64,000 bases of DNA from an uncultured Sphaerochaeta sp. Lineage in GTDB: Bacteria > Spirochaetota > Spirochaetia > Sphaerochaetales > Sphaerochaetaceae. The notes under the pieces were generated by a model. That model ran no database searches and had not been told where the DNA came from. It saw only the letters and a list, made by a program, of their open reading frames with translations. Below, piece after piece: positions 18,054-26,629 of this stretch. The stretch spans positions 1,488,001-1,552,000 of the forward strand of contig NZ_OY762555.1 in assembly GCF_963666015.1 (NCBI RefSeq). Reading direction: 5' to 3'. The position numbers and the translations under genes are program-made. Within the stretch, counting starts at the first letter, position 1, and each line of letters begins with the position of its first letter.

Positions 18054-18884
18054 TTATTTCAAGCCTGTGTTCACCATGGCATCGGTGACTTTCTGTTGGA
18101 ACAGCAGATAGACCACCATGATAGGCATAATTGACAGGGTAGTAGCGGCCAACTGTAGATGCCATTGGGGAAGCCCATAGGTATCATTGAAGTTGGTCAA
18201 AGAGAGCGGGAGTGTAAAATTCTCCAAGGAACTGATGAATACCAGTGGCTCAAGATAGGTATTCCATACAGCAATAAAGGCAAGAATAGCCACAGAACTG
18301 AGCACGGGAGTGGCAATAGGAAGCATAATCTTCAAGAAGATCCCCAACGGATTCAAACCATCGATTCTTGCGGCTTCTTCCAGCTCATTGGGTACCGTCA
18401 CATAGAACTGTCTGAGCATAAATGTCGAGAAGGCTCCCTGACTTCCGAAGATCGGCAACAGCATCAGGGGAACCAAGGTATCCAAGGCACCCCACCCCCG
18501 CATCTGGAAGAAAAGGGGGATGATGGTTACCTCAATAGGCATCATCAGGGCTGTCAGCAATAGCAGGAACGCAGCATTTCGCAAGGGAAAGCGCATCCGT
18601 GCAAACGCATACCCCGCCAAGGCAGCAAGCAAGACATTGCCTGCAGTTCCTACGAAGGCGACCGCCAATGTATTCAGATAGTGCCTTGCAAAGGGCTGGA
18701 CGGTAAAAATATCATGGTAATTTGAGAATGCCCAGGAAGAAGGAAGCAACCTTGGCACTCCAAATATCTCGGCACTCGTATTGAGTGAGTTCACTACCAT
18801 CCACCAGAAAGGATAGACGAACAAAAGGGTCAGCAATGCTACAAGCAAGGCATAGGGAGCCTGTTTTATATACTTACGATTCAT
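18054..18884 (-). CDS. Sugar ABC transporter permease, MalG type
   Basis: A 276-residue permease with about six helices and EAA loop ELEEAARIDGLNPLG. Its start overlaps the MalF-type gene by 11 bases. AAGGA lies 10 bases before the ATG. It belongs to the operon with the FAD oxidoreductase and LacI regulator. Substrate unknown. Confidence 0.9.
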   Translation of the reverse strand: MNRKYIKQAPYALLVALLTLLFVYPFWWMVVNSLNTSAEIFGVPRLLPSSWAFSNYHDIFTVQPFARHYLNTLAVAFVGTAGNVLLAALAGYAFARMRFPLRNAAFLLLLTALMMPIEVTIIPLFFQMRGWGALDTLVPLMLLPIFGSQGAFSTFMLRQFYVTVPNELEEAARIDGLNPLGIFLKIMLPIATPVLSSVAILAFIAVWNTYLEPLVFISSLENFTLPLSLTNFNDTYGLPQWHLQLAATTLSIMPIMVVYLLFQQKVTDAMVNTGLK

Positions 18885-19776
18885 AGAATGAAATCCTTTT
18901 TCTGGAGAACCACTGCAGGGCGGTCAAGACGAGTACAATCAGGAACAACACAACAGCCAAGGCTGAGGCAAAACCGGTATCGAACATACGGAACGCCTGA
19001 TGGTAGATATAGTAGACCATGACCATAGTGGATCCCTCCGGGCCCCCATCGGTCATCAACTTGATAGTATCAAAGACACGCATCGAGCCAATGATGGTGA
19101 CAATCGCAACCATCATGACGGTGGGCATCAACAGAGGAAGCTTTATCTTGAAAAAGAGCGTAAAACGCTTTGCTCCATCAATGCGAGCCGCCTCAATGAC
19201 ATCGCCGGGCATATTAAGCACAGCTCCCATAAAAATAAGCACGTTCATTCCCAAGTTCTTCATGACCCTGTTGACGATGACACTTGCCATCGCCCACCCT
19301 TTCTCAAAGAGCCAGTTCGGCCCTTCTATCCCAATAAGGGAGAGGAACCAGTTGATCGGTCCTGCATCCCCTCCTTGTAAGAGATACTTCCAGACAATTG
19401 CCCAAGCCACTCCACTGGTGACCACAGGCAGGAAGATAATTCCCCTTACAAACCTGGTTCCCAGCTTGCCTCCTCCTAGATAGAGGGCTAGCAGGAGACT
19501 GAATGCCAGGTTGAGAGGAACCACACCTGCACTGAAGATCAAGGTATTCACCAGTGACTTGGAGAAGAGTGGGTCTGCAAACAGCAGACGGAAATTCTCC
19601 AGTCCATTGAACACGCTTGTTCCAAAGAGCAGATTCTTCTCCTGTACACTGTACAGGAACACTGAAATCAGTGGGAGCAGGACAAAGAACACGAATCCTG
19701 CCATCTGTGGGGTTATGAATGCCCATCCAATGATGGCATCCCGCCGATGATTTGCTTTCAAGGAATGTTGTTTCAT
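18874..19776 (-). CDS. Sugar ABC transporter permease, MalF type
   Basis: A 300-residue CUT1 permease with EAA loop IEAARIDGAKRFTL and the usual six-helix pattern. It lies 28 bases after the binding protein; this junction has no stem-loop, unlike the other binding-protein/next-gene junctions in the window. No ATPase gene accompanies it. Confidence 0.9.
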   Translation of the reverse strand: MKQHSLKANHRRDAIIGWAFITPQMAGFVFFVLLPLISVFLYSVQEKNLLFGTSVFNGLENFRLLFADPLFSKSLVNTLIFSAGVVPLNLAFSLLLALYLGGGKLGTRFVRGIIFLPVVTSGVAWAIVWKYLLQGGDAGPINWFLSLIGIEGPNWLFEKGWAMASVIVNRVMKNLGMNVLIFMGAVLNMPGDVIEAARIDGAKRFTLFFKIKLPLLMPTVMMVAIVTIIGSMRVFDTIKLMTDGGPEGSTMVMVYYIYHQAFRMFDTGFASALAVVLFLIVLVLTALQWFSRKRISFYES

Positions 19777-19804
19777 TCGTCCATACTCCTACCCACCTTA
19801 CTTA

Positions 19805-21100
19805 CTATTTGATGTACTTTGCATAGACTGCAGCTACATCATCGAGGATGGCACCTACATTGACATTCTTCTGCCAGAGCTTGTCAAACACCATCTTCGA
19901 CTCCACCTCAATTTGGGGATACTTCACATGACTGGGAAGTACACGGCCGGTCTTGATGGATGCAGCAACTGCATTCTGCATTTGCTCCTTGCTTACACTC
20001 TTGTTGCTGGTCAAGAAGGCCTCTGACTCAAGAACAGACTTTCTTGCTGGTGGCCAAATACCACTCATTGCAGCAACTGAGTCCTTGTTGGTCATATAGG
20101 CAACCAATTCACTGGCGAGAGCCACCTGCTTACCCTTGGAGTGAGCACCGATGGCAGCCTGACCAATAACAGGGGATTTCCCTTCAGGACCAGAAGGCAT
20201 TGGTGCAATTCCCCATGCGAATGCAGCATCGTTGAGCTTGGATACGCGGCTGATCTGCCCAACGGTCATGGCAGCATTCCCAGCAAAGAAGTCGCTCTGG
20301 TTCCCTGGAGGAACTACTGAAACATCCTGGTAGACCATGTCATGGAAAAGTTGTACAGCAGCGACAGAGGCCTCACTATTGATCAGAACTTGTCCATCAT
20401 CAGTCCAGAAATCACCACCATAGGAACGGACAATCGGTGCAAGGTTATGGAGGATACGGGCATCATAGCCTTGTCCATCAACTGTCTGGAATCCCCAAAC
20501 ACCGGTCTTCTCCTTGATTGTCTTACTTACCATCTTGAAAGCATCCCAATCCCAAGCACCTTCAGCTGCATACTGCTCTGGATTTTTCACCCCAGCCTTG
20601 GAAAACAGGTCCTCGTTGTAAAGAATGAAAAAGGGAGAGGTGGAAAAAGGAATTGCATACACATTCCCATCCTTGCTCCATAGTTCAAGAGCATCACTGG
20701 AGATATCCTGGGGGTAATAGGCCTTCATACCATCATTCAGATTGGCAAGCAATCCGCTTTCAATGAATGCAGGAGCTGCTGTCTCAAGAACCCAAAATAA
20801 GTCCGGACCATTCTGACCTTGGAGCTCCAAGGAAAGCTTGGTGTTGTACTCTGCGAAAGGAATGGATTCAAAGGTAGCATCAATCTCGATACCCTTCTGT
20901 GCAGCAAATCCCTGTACAAAGGAGTCGAGCAGAGCAATCTGATCAGGGTTGCTGGTCCATGTGGCGATGGTCATCGATACAGGACCGCTAGGAGCTGATT
21001 CTTCCTTAGCGCCAGCAGCAAATGCCATACCCATGGCAAGAAAGAGAACGAGCATGAAGGCCAGTAGACGCACTACTCCCTTCGTTTGGTTTGTTTTCAT
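19805..21100 (-). CDS. Sugar ABC transporter substrate-binding protein
   Basis: A 431-residue family-1 binding protein. The signal peptide ends near residue 29 (MGMAFAA) and the mature end is GAKEES, without a lipobox cysteine. Motifs include GPDLFWVLETAAPAF, YAIPFSTSPFFILYN and AAMTVGQI. AGGAGG precedes the ATG. It is the first gene of the operon with two permeases, the FAD oxidoreductase and LacI. Confidence 0.88.
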   Translation of the reverse strand: MKTNQTKGVVRLLAFMLVLFLAMGMAFAAGAKEESAPSGPVSMTIATWTSNPDQIALLDSFVQGFAAQKGIEIDATFESIPFAEYNTKLSLELQGQNGPDLFWVLETAAPAFIESGLLANLNDGMKAYYPQDISSDALELWSKDGNVYAIPFSTSPFFILYNEDLFSKAGVKNPEQYAAEGAWDWDAFKMVSKTIKEKTGVWGFQTVDGQGYDARILHNLAPIVRSYGGDFWTDDGQVLINSEASVAAVQLFHDMVYQDVSVVPPGNQSDFFAGNAAMTVGQISRVSKLNDAAFAWGIAPMPSGPEGKSPVIGQAAIGAHSKGKQVALASELVAYMTNKDSVAAMSGIWPPARKSVLESEAFLTSNKSVSKEQMQNAVAASIKTGRVLPSHVKYPQIEVESKMVFDKLWQKNVNVGAILDDVAAVYAKYIK

Positions 21101-21119
21101 ACAATCCTCCTAAAGTGTT

Positions 21120-21137
21120 TGATTAATCATTTAATCA
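21120..21137. promoter_or_regulatory. Putative LacI operator upstream of the binding-protein operon
   Basis: TGATTAA-tcat-TTAATCA is an 18-bp perfect inverted repeat with 7-bp arms, 20 bases upstream of the binding-protein start codon. The LacI regulator at the end of this operon is the natural candidate. The AT-rich centre is unusual for LacI sites, which tend to have a central CG. Confidence 0.5.
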
Positions 21138-21173
21138 GTCACTGTATGGTACATCTGGTTTAGACATCCGTCA

Positions 21174-21206
21174 ATAAAAAAATGCAACTCTCCGAAGAAA
21201 GCTGCA
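21174..21206 (-). terminator. Rho-independent terminator of zupT
   Basis: On the minus strand TGCAGCTTTC and GAGAGTTGCA form a 10-bp stem (two G-U pairs) closed by a TTCG tetraloop and followed by TTTTTTTATT. It lies directly after the zupT stop codon and is the clearest terminator in the window. Confidence 0.88.
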
Positions 21207-21228
21207 TGCAACAAGAAATACCTGTGTA

Positions 21229-22050
21229 CTAAGCCAAGAGAACCAAGCTCAATGCCATAACCATCATACCAGCGATAACACCGGCAATTGCAATGTGGTG
21301 TTCTCCGTACTCCTCAGCAGTGGGAAGCAGTTCATCCAAACTGATGTAAACCATGATACCTGCCACCGAAGCAAATACAAACCCGAAGGTGATGTCATTG
21401 AACCACGCTCGCAGGAGGAAGTAGCCGATGACTGCCCCTACCGGTTCAGCGAGGCCACTGAGCAAGCTCAACCAGAAGGCTTTCTTCCGACTCTTGGTCG
21501 CATAGTAGATCGGGGCTGCAACGGCGACACCCTCAGGAATATTATGGATTGCGATAGCTACAGCAATACTGATACCCAGGCTTGGGTCGGAAAGCCCTGC
21601 CATGAAAGTAGCTAAGCCTTCGGGAAAGTTATGGATTGCAATGGCGAGTGCGCTGAAGAAACCCATTCTCATCAGGCGAGCATCATCACCTGCTTTCACT
21701 GGTTTCAAGTCACCAGGAACGCCTTTCATTTCATGTGGGTTTTCATACTCAGGAATAAGCTTGTCAATGATGGCAATAAGGGCAATACCGGCAAAGAATG
21801 CAATACTGGTCAACCAGTACCCCTGCTTCGGACCCATTGCTGATTCAAGTGCTTCACGAGCCTTGACGAAAATTTCAATCATCGCCACATAGATCATAAC
21901 TCCTGCTGAAAATCCGAGTGCAGCAGCAAGGAAACGCGGATTGAATTTCTTGGAGAAAAAGCTCATCAAAGAGCCAACCCCTGTACCCAACCCTGCAAAA
22001 ATGGTCAATCCAAAGGCGACCAGAAGTGTTGAACTAGAAACATCATACAT
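21229..22050 (-). CDS. zupT: ZIP-family metal transporter (ZupT type)
   Basis: A 273-residue inner-membrane importer for zinc and other divalent metals. The paired metal-binding motifs HNFPEG (residues 140-145) and HNIPEG (169-174) sit in two adjacent helices, as in ZupT, with about eight helices in all. Between helices 3 and 4 there is a soluble loop (about residues 98-126). GGGAGA precedes the ATG. It is a single-gene unit with its own terminator. No Zur-like operator was recognised upstream. Confidence 0.92.
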   Translation of the reverse strand: MYDVSSSTLLVAFGLTIFAGLGTGVGSLMSFFSKKFNPRFLAAALGFSAGVMIYVAMIEIFVKAREALESAMGPKQGYWLTSIAFFAGIALIAIIDKLIPEYENPHEMKGVPGDLKPVKAGDDARLMRMGFFSALAIAIHNFPEGLATFMAGLSDPSLGISIAVAIAIHNIPEGVAVAAPIYYATKSRKKAFWLSLLSGLAEPVGAVIGYFLLRAWFNDITFGFVFASVAGIMVYISLDELLPTAEEYGEHHIAIAGVIAGMMVMALSLVLLA

Positions 22051-22180
22051 AGCGAGAATCTCCCGACATTGCGTGCGATACCTAACCCTATCACGAGCAG
22101 GAATTCAGAGCAACAGGAACTGATTGACTGTAGGAGAGATTCCCAGTAGCGTAGTCATACAACAGGAGGAGTGAACACAG

Positions 22181-22801
22181 GTGAAAAGAGAAAGCAACAC
22201 CCATCTCTTCAATTCAATAGCTCCCACCTATGGGTTATTCTTTCATTACCAGAAGAAGCGGTACGCGAATAACATCTTGACGACGAGAGAAATCATTGAC
22301 CTCTCCTCCTATAACAGCATAATTGATGTTGGCTGTGGGACCGGAGCCTTCTGTAGTGCCCTTGCCAACCTGAATCTGGAAGTAACCGGTATCGACCCAG
22401 CATCTAAGATGCTTGCAATCGCAAGAAAGAAAACCGACAAAGACAATATCACATTCCTGGAAGCAGATGTATTGGATGGACTGCCCTTCCATGACAACCA
22501 GTTCGATATTGCCATTGCCAGCTACGTCGCCCATGGAATGGAAAGGGAACAGAGAAAGAAGCTCTACAAGGAAATGAGCCGTATCGCCAAGCATCTGGTG
22601 ATCATTCATGACTACAACAAGAACCGCTCTCCCTTTACCAGCCTTATCGAATGGCTGGAAGGAGGTGACTATTTCCACTTCATCAAGCATGCAGAGACTG
22701 AGATGAGAGACTGTCTCTCTGAGATGAAGCAGTGCTTCAAGCACGTGGAAGTTCTCCCGATTGCTGAGCGTGCCAATTGGTACATCTGTACCCCTAATTG
22801 A
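22181..22801 (+). CDS. Class I SAM-dependent methyltransferase
   Basis: A 206-residue protein. Motif I is DVGCGTG (residues 49-55), followed by GIDPASKMLAIA and the acidic F-D-I-A-I-A-S strand. It is of the small UbiE/Methyltransf_11 kind. The start is GTG at 22181, 11 bases after AGGAGG. The substrate is unknown, and the neighbours (zupT, divergent) give no hint. Confidence 0.82.
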   Translation: MKRESNTHLFNSIAPTYGLFFHYQKKRYANNILTTREIIDLSSYNSIIDVGCGTGAFCSALANLNLEVTGIDPASKMLAIARKKTDKDNITFLEADVLDGLPFHDNQFDIAIASYVAHGMEREQRKKLYKEMSRIAKHLVIIHDYNKNRSPFTSLIEWLEGGDYFHFIKHAETEMRDCLSEMKQCFKHVEVLPIAERANWYICTPN

Positions 22802-23071
22802 GAATCATGGACAAATCAATCTATATGTATAGATACATAGTATAGTTTACAAATTTTACAAACTGCTCATCCTAGCTTTCCAAAATCTTGTAACGTTTCG
22901 ACCCTTCATCTATAGGATGGTATAGAAACAGGTATACCCGCAACCAAAACGATTCAACCAAGACCTTTATACCACTAACTCATAGCAATACAAGAATATC
23001 GATTCTTTTTGCAACTTTTGCCTACCCCTTCCCTGTTCCATACTGGGTAAAAACAGGAAAAGGAGTAGCAT

Positions 23072-23563
23072 ATGAAAGAAAAACAAGAAGAAACAAAGGG
23101 AGAACGTACCAAGGTCATAATCCTCAGTGGATTTGCCCTGGTGGTACTGTTCATCTTCGCCTTCGGCTGTTACGGATGCAGTTATCAGCCAATTACCCCT
23201 CCCGACCCGGAAGAGGCAATTGATGTAACGTCACGTCTCATTGGATCAAGCTGGGTCCTTGATGATGCTCAGGGAGAACAAGAAGGGTTGGATGAACTAC
23301 ACAATATGGTTCTGGATTCAATTCTATTCAGTGATCGCCAGACTAATCCGTATGAAGAGCTCTCACTATCCTTGCAGTTTGCCGATGTACCACCACTCTC
23401 AGGCTCTCTTCTTTATCAAGAAGATTCTGGCTTCTTGCTTTCCATTGAGAACGCTCCCTATCCAGTGATTGTTGTGTATTCACAGAGCAAGGATGGTAAA
23501 ACCGAAACGCTCACGCTCAAGGGACAAGAAAGCAACATTCAGTGCTACTACTTGAAAAAATAA
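23072..23563 (+). CDS. Small membrane-anchored or lipoprotein of unknown function
   Basis: A 163-residue protein I do not recognise. Residues 1-15 are charged; residues 16-32 form one hydrophobic segment (VIILSGFALVVLFIFAF). Then come GC and CYGC, where Cys33 or Cys36 could be a lipobox cysteine, although neither context is canonical. The rest (about 125 residues, polar, with a conserved-looking SSWVLDDAQG) should lie outside the membrane. AAGGAG stands before the ATG. A 270-base non-coding stretch upstream contains a TATGTAT-ag-ATACATA hairpin (22824-22839) after the methyltransferase. Confidence 0.6.
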   Translation: MKEKQEETKGERTKVIILSGFALVVLFIFAFGCYGCSYQPITPPDPEEAIDVTSRLIGSSWVLDDAQGEQEGLDELHNMVLDSILFSDRQTNPYEELSLSLQFADVPPLSGSLLYQEDSGFLLSIENAPYPVIVVYSQSKDGKTETLTLKGQESNIQCYYLKK

Positions 23564-23587
23564 TCATTTATGCAGATATTATGATTA

Positions 23588-23628
23588 GAACGATTAATCA
23601 TTGGCACTCGGCCAATGCTTGATCGTTC
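23588..23628 (+). promoter_or_regulatory. Structured RNA leader before the 97-residue gene
   Basis: An outer stem GAACGAT (23588-23594)/ATCGTTC (23622-23628) encloses an inner stem CATTGGC (23599-23605)/GCCAATG (23611-23617) with a 5-base loop. The symmetric internal loop has four bases on each side. The ribosome binding site AAGGA starts 4 bases after the outer stem. An alternative stem, ATGATTA (23581-23587)/TAATCAT (23595-23601), excludes it. There is no U-tract, so this is not a terminator. A regulatory leader or mRNA stabiliser is plausible. Confidence 0.45.
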
Positions 23629-23645
23629 AATAAGGATAGATGCAT

Positions 23646-23939
23646 ATGACACAATATATACCACAGGACCTGCTGTTCTACTCAACGGACCAGTCGGTCA
23701 TGACCACTCCCTTCCTGATTGAAATGCTTGACTCAGCCTTGATTGAGCACATCCAGATGGGAAACATTGAAACGGCCTACGGGGTACTGGAGATGAGTAT
23801 CAACCTGACCCAGACCTTGGAAGACAACACCTTGAGCGAAGCTGAAGGAAAGGACCTGCTTCACAAGGTAAAACTGGCAATGAACAAAGGCAACATAGCA
23901 AAAGCAAAACAACACATGGTGGAGTTTGCTTTACGGTAG
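23646..23939 (+). CDS. Small protein of unknown function
   Basis: A 97-residue, probably all-helical soluble protein that I do not recognise. It is acidic in the middle (LEDNTLSEAEGKDLLHKV) and lysine-rich near the end. ATG 23646 is chosen over ATG 23640 because it is 9 bases from AAGGA; the two differ by two residues. A strong terminator follows 25 bases after the stop, and a structured leader precedes it, so it appears to be expressed as its own unit. Confidence 0.55.
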   Translation: MTQYIPQDLLFYSTDQSVMTTPFLIEMLDSALIEHIQMGNIETAYGVLEMSINLTQTLEDNTLSEAEGKDLLHKVKLAMNKGNIAKAKQHMVEFALR

Positions 23940-23964
23940 AACAGAATCCTTGTGAAATTGGAAG

Positions 23965-23991
23965 GGGGTCTTTCGCAAAGCGAGAGACCCC
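23965..23991 (+). terminator. Terminator between convergent genes
   Basis: GGGGTCTTTCGC (23965-23976) and GCGAGAGACCCC (23980-23991) form a 12-bp stem with one mismatch/wobble and a 3-base loop. TATTCTT follows on the plus strand. It separates the small gene from the convergent ugd and could work in both directions. Confidence 0.75.
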
Positions 23992-24012
23992 TATTCTTAC
24001 CCTTCATTGTTT

Positions 24013-25305
24013 TTATCTTCCGATACTGTAGTACTCCACCCCGGCTTCCAGCATAGCCCTGCTGTCAAAGAGGTTTCTCCCATCATATACCAGAGCAGTC
24101 CTCATCAAGGTCTTGAACGCTGAAGGGTTCATCTCCCTGATTTCCTGCCAATCGGTGAAGATAAAGCATACTTGTGCACCCCTCAAGGCATCCTCAACAG
24201 TCCGTGAGTATTCCATAGGAAATTGATACTGGCGTTTGCAGTTCTCTTCTGCCACTGGATCGAATGCAATAATCTCTGCACCTTGCTCCAGCAGGAGCGG
24301 GATATTGTAAACCGCTGGAGACTCACGGAGGTCATCGGTGCCTGACTTGAAAGCAAGACCCAATACGGCAACCTTTATCCCGTTGAAGGTGATCATGCGG
24401 TTGGCAGCCTTTCGGTACAGTTTGTATCGTTGCTCATTGTTCACATCTACGGCAGCGGTTACTGTTCTCAGGTTGTAGCCGTACTGGGCAGCAAGGTATT
24501 GCAGCGCCTTGGTATCCTTGGGGAAGCAACTTCCTCCATATCCAATACCAGCCTTTAGGAAGCGGGAACCGATGCGTTTGTCGTAGCTCATGCCAAGGGC
24601 TACGTCCTCAATATTTGCACCAACAAGTTCACAAAGGTTGGCTAGGTCATTCATATAGGAGATCTTGAGCGCCAAAAAGTCGTTGGAGGCATATTTGGTC
24701 ATCTCAGCACTTCTCCGGCTCACTGCCACGATGGGAAGATTGAAGGGCTCATATAGCTCTCTGAGGATTGTCTCAGAGTGCTTGTCCTCGATCCCGATCA
24801 CAATACGCTGGGCATGCATCATATCATGCACAGCTGTTCCCTGTGCAAGGAATTCTGGGTTGGAAGCAACCTCAATACGAACAGGATGAACCAAGGAGTC
24901 CTTGATGAACTGCTCGACCTTGTCGTTGGTGCCGACAGGAACTGTCGACTTGACCACAACCAGGCAGTCACGCTCAACACTTTCGGCAATCTGGCGGGCA
25001 ACAGAGGCTACATAACTGAGGTTTGCCGACCCATCTGGAAGTTCAGGGGTCCCTACCCCAATGAAGATGACATCAGGATCACGATAGGCACTCTGATAGT
25101 CAGTCGTAAAAGACAGAAGACCTTTTTGGAGACCTTCCTGGAGAAACTCCTCCAAATCGGTCTCATAAATGGGACTGATGCCCTTGTTCAGCATTGCAAC
25201 TTTCTTTTCGTCGATATCAACACAGGTTACCTGATGCCCTACATGGGCAAAACAGACTCCTGCGACCAACCCTACATATCCAGTCCCTGCAATCGTCAGA
25301 CGCAT
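24013..25305 (-). CDS. ugd: UDP-glucose 6-dehydrogenase
   Basis: A 430-residue enzyme that oxidises UDP-glucose to UDP-glucuronate with two NAD+. The NAD motif GTGYVG is at residues 7-12. The catalytic cysteine lies in GGSCFPKDT, with EMTKYASNDFLALKIS and FKSGTDDLRESPA as further UDPG/GDP-mannose dehydrogenase family motifs. The start is the ATG at 25303-25305 behind TTGGAGGAAG; the longer open frame upstream has no binding site. It stands alone, divergent from the nitrilase. It could supply UDP-glucuronate for the surface glycan encoded further right. Confidence 0.92.
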   Translation of the reverse strand: MRLTIAGTGYVGLVAGVCFAHVGHQVTCVDIDEKKVAMLNKGISPIYETDLEEFLQEGLQKGLLSFTTDYQSAYRDPDVIFIGVGTPELPDGSANLSYVASVARQIAESVERDCLVVVKSTVPVGTNDKVEQFIKDSLVHPVRIEVASNPEFLAQGTAVHDMMHAQRIVIGIEDKHSETILRELYEPFNLPIVAVSRRSAEMTKYASNDFLALKISYMNDLANLCELVGANIEDVALGMSYDKRIGSRFLKAGIGYGGSCFPKDTKALQYLAAQYGYNLRTVTAAVDVNNEQRYKLYRKAANRMITFNGIKVAVLGLAFKSGTDDLRESPAVYNIPLLLEQGAEIIAFDPVAEENCKRQYQFPMEYSRTVEDALRGAQVCFIFTDWQEIREMNPSAFKTLMRTALVYDGRNLFDSRAMLEAGVEYYSIGR

Positions 25306-25393
25306 AGGTTCTTCCTCCAAACTTCCTTGTAATGGTAAGAGCTGCATTGTGCATCTCGGTATAGTATAGTAACAGAATCTGGAGGGAAAAGAC

Positions 25394-26369
25394 ATGGAAT
25401 CGTACAAAACAGCGACAGTTCAGTTCCAGCATATACCTAGCAATAAAGAGGCTAATCTGGAAATCATTGCTGCTTATGTTGATGAAGCCAGGAAATCTGG
25501 GGTAAGGCTCATTGCATTCCCAGAGATGTGCATCACCGGCTACTGGCATGTGAGAAACCTAAGCAGAGAGGAAATCCAGGTCCTTGCAGAGCCGGTTCCT
25601 AATGGTCCTTCCACCCAGAAGCTTGTGAATCTGGCAACAAAAACCAAGATGACCATCGGAGCAGGACTCATTGAATTGGCTGAAAATGGAGCACTATACC
25701 TTATGTGCACTATACAACACTTATGTGGTTGCGCTCAGTGATGGGACTGTTCACAAACATAGGAAACTGCATACCTTCATCAGCGCTCATATGGAAAGTG
25801 GTGGCTCCTACACCGTGTTCGATACCCCAGAGGGGGTACGGATTGGTATACTCATCTGCTACGACAACAATATCATCGAAAATGCTCGCATGACTTCTCT
25901 CCTAGGTGCAGAGATTTTGCTTGCTCCACACCAGACAGGAGGATGCAACTCCGCCAGCCCGAAGGGGATGAAAACAATTGATCCGCAACTCTGGGAAGAG
26001 CGAGAGACCAGGGAGGATGAGCTCTTGGCAGAATTTCAAGGTCCCAAGGGGCGAGGTTGGCTGATGCGCTGGCTCCCCTCTCGTGCCCATGACAATGGGA
26101 TGTTCCTGCTCTTCAGCAATGGGGTGGGAAGGGACGACGATGAGGTGAGAACTGGGAATGCCATGATTCTCGACCCTTATGGAGAGATTCTGGCTGAATC
26201 AAAAGCATTGGAAAATGACATGGTAATCGCAGAGCTCGACCTCTCTCTCATACCTACCAGCAATGGAAGGAGATGGATGAAGGCAAGGAGACCTGAGCTC
26301 TACTCCCTCATTGCCCAAAGAACTGGCAAAGAAGAGGAAACACGAAAGGTAAGGTTTAGATACGAGTAA
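25394..26369 (+). pseudogene. Nitrilase-superfamily amidohydrolase, interrupted by a frameshift
   Basis: Two overlapping frames together make one carbon-nitrogen hydrolase of about 320 residues. The first frame (25394-25741, behind GGAGGG) carries the glutamate of the catalytic triad in AFPEMCITGYW. The second frame carries the lysine (HKHRKLH) and the cysteine (GILICYDN). The break is at an imperfect tandem duplication, 25692-25707/25708-25727: the first copy lacks AACA. Removing 16 bases restores GALYNTYVVALSDG, as expected for the family. As written, the first product is 115 residues and inactive. It is either a recent pseudogene or a sequencing/assembly error. The substrate (amide, nitrile or carbamoyl compound) is unknown. 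Confidence 0.85.
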
Positions 26370-26411
26370 TGAGATTCCCTTACAACCTTAGTATCTTCAT
26401 AAGCTCCAGTA

Positions 26412-26591
26412 TTATGCATAGTGGTAGGGTTCCTGCTGTGCCTCACTCCTAAGAAATTCCATCAAGGCACCCACGCCACTTCCCAGTTCTCTTCGCAGTT
26501 GCTCAGCCTGATGAGGAAAGATAATCATCGGCCCATTTTCATGCTGAACGAGAGAAAATGATAATGCATGCCATAGCAACAACCATGCAAC
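26412..26591 (-). pseudogene. Possible C-terminal gene remnant beside the AraC sensor gene
   Basis: A minus-strand frame without ATG, closed by TAG at 26592-26594, encodes about 59 residues with a natural-looking composition. Parts read HENGPMIIFPHQAEQLRREL and FLRSEAQQEPYHYA before a TAA. It could be the tail of a decayed gene, or a tiny gene starting at TTG (26577-26582). I do not recognise the family. Function unknown. Confidence 0.3.
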
Positions 26592-26629
26592 CTAGCAGAA
26601 CGTGACAGCTTAATGCAGGAATACGTCGG

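Noticed and set aside
19777..19804. Expected stem-loop after the third CUT1 binding-protein gene.
   Set aside because: No inverted repeat of useful length is present in this 28-base gap.
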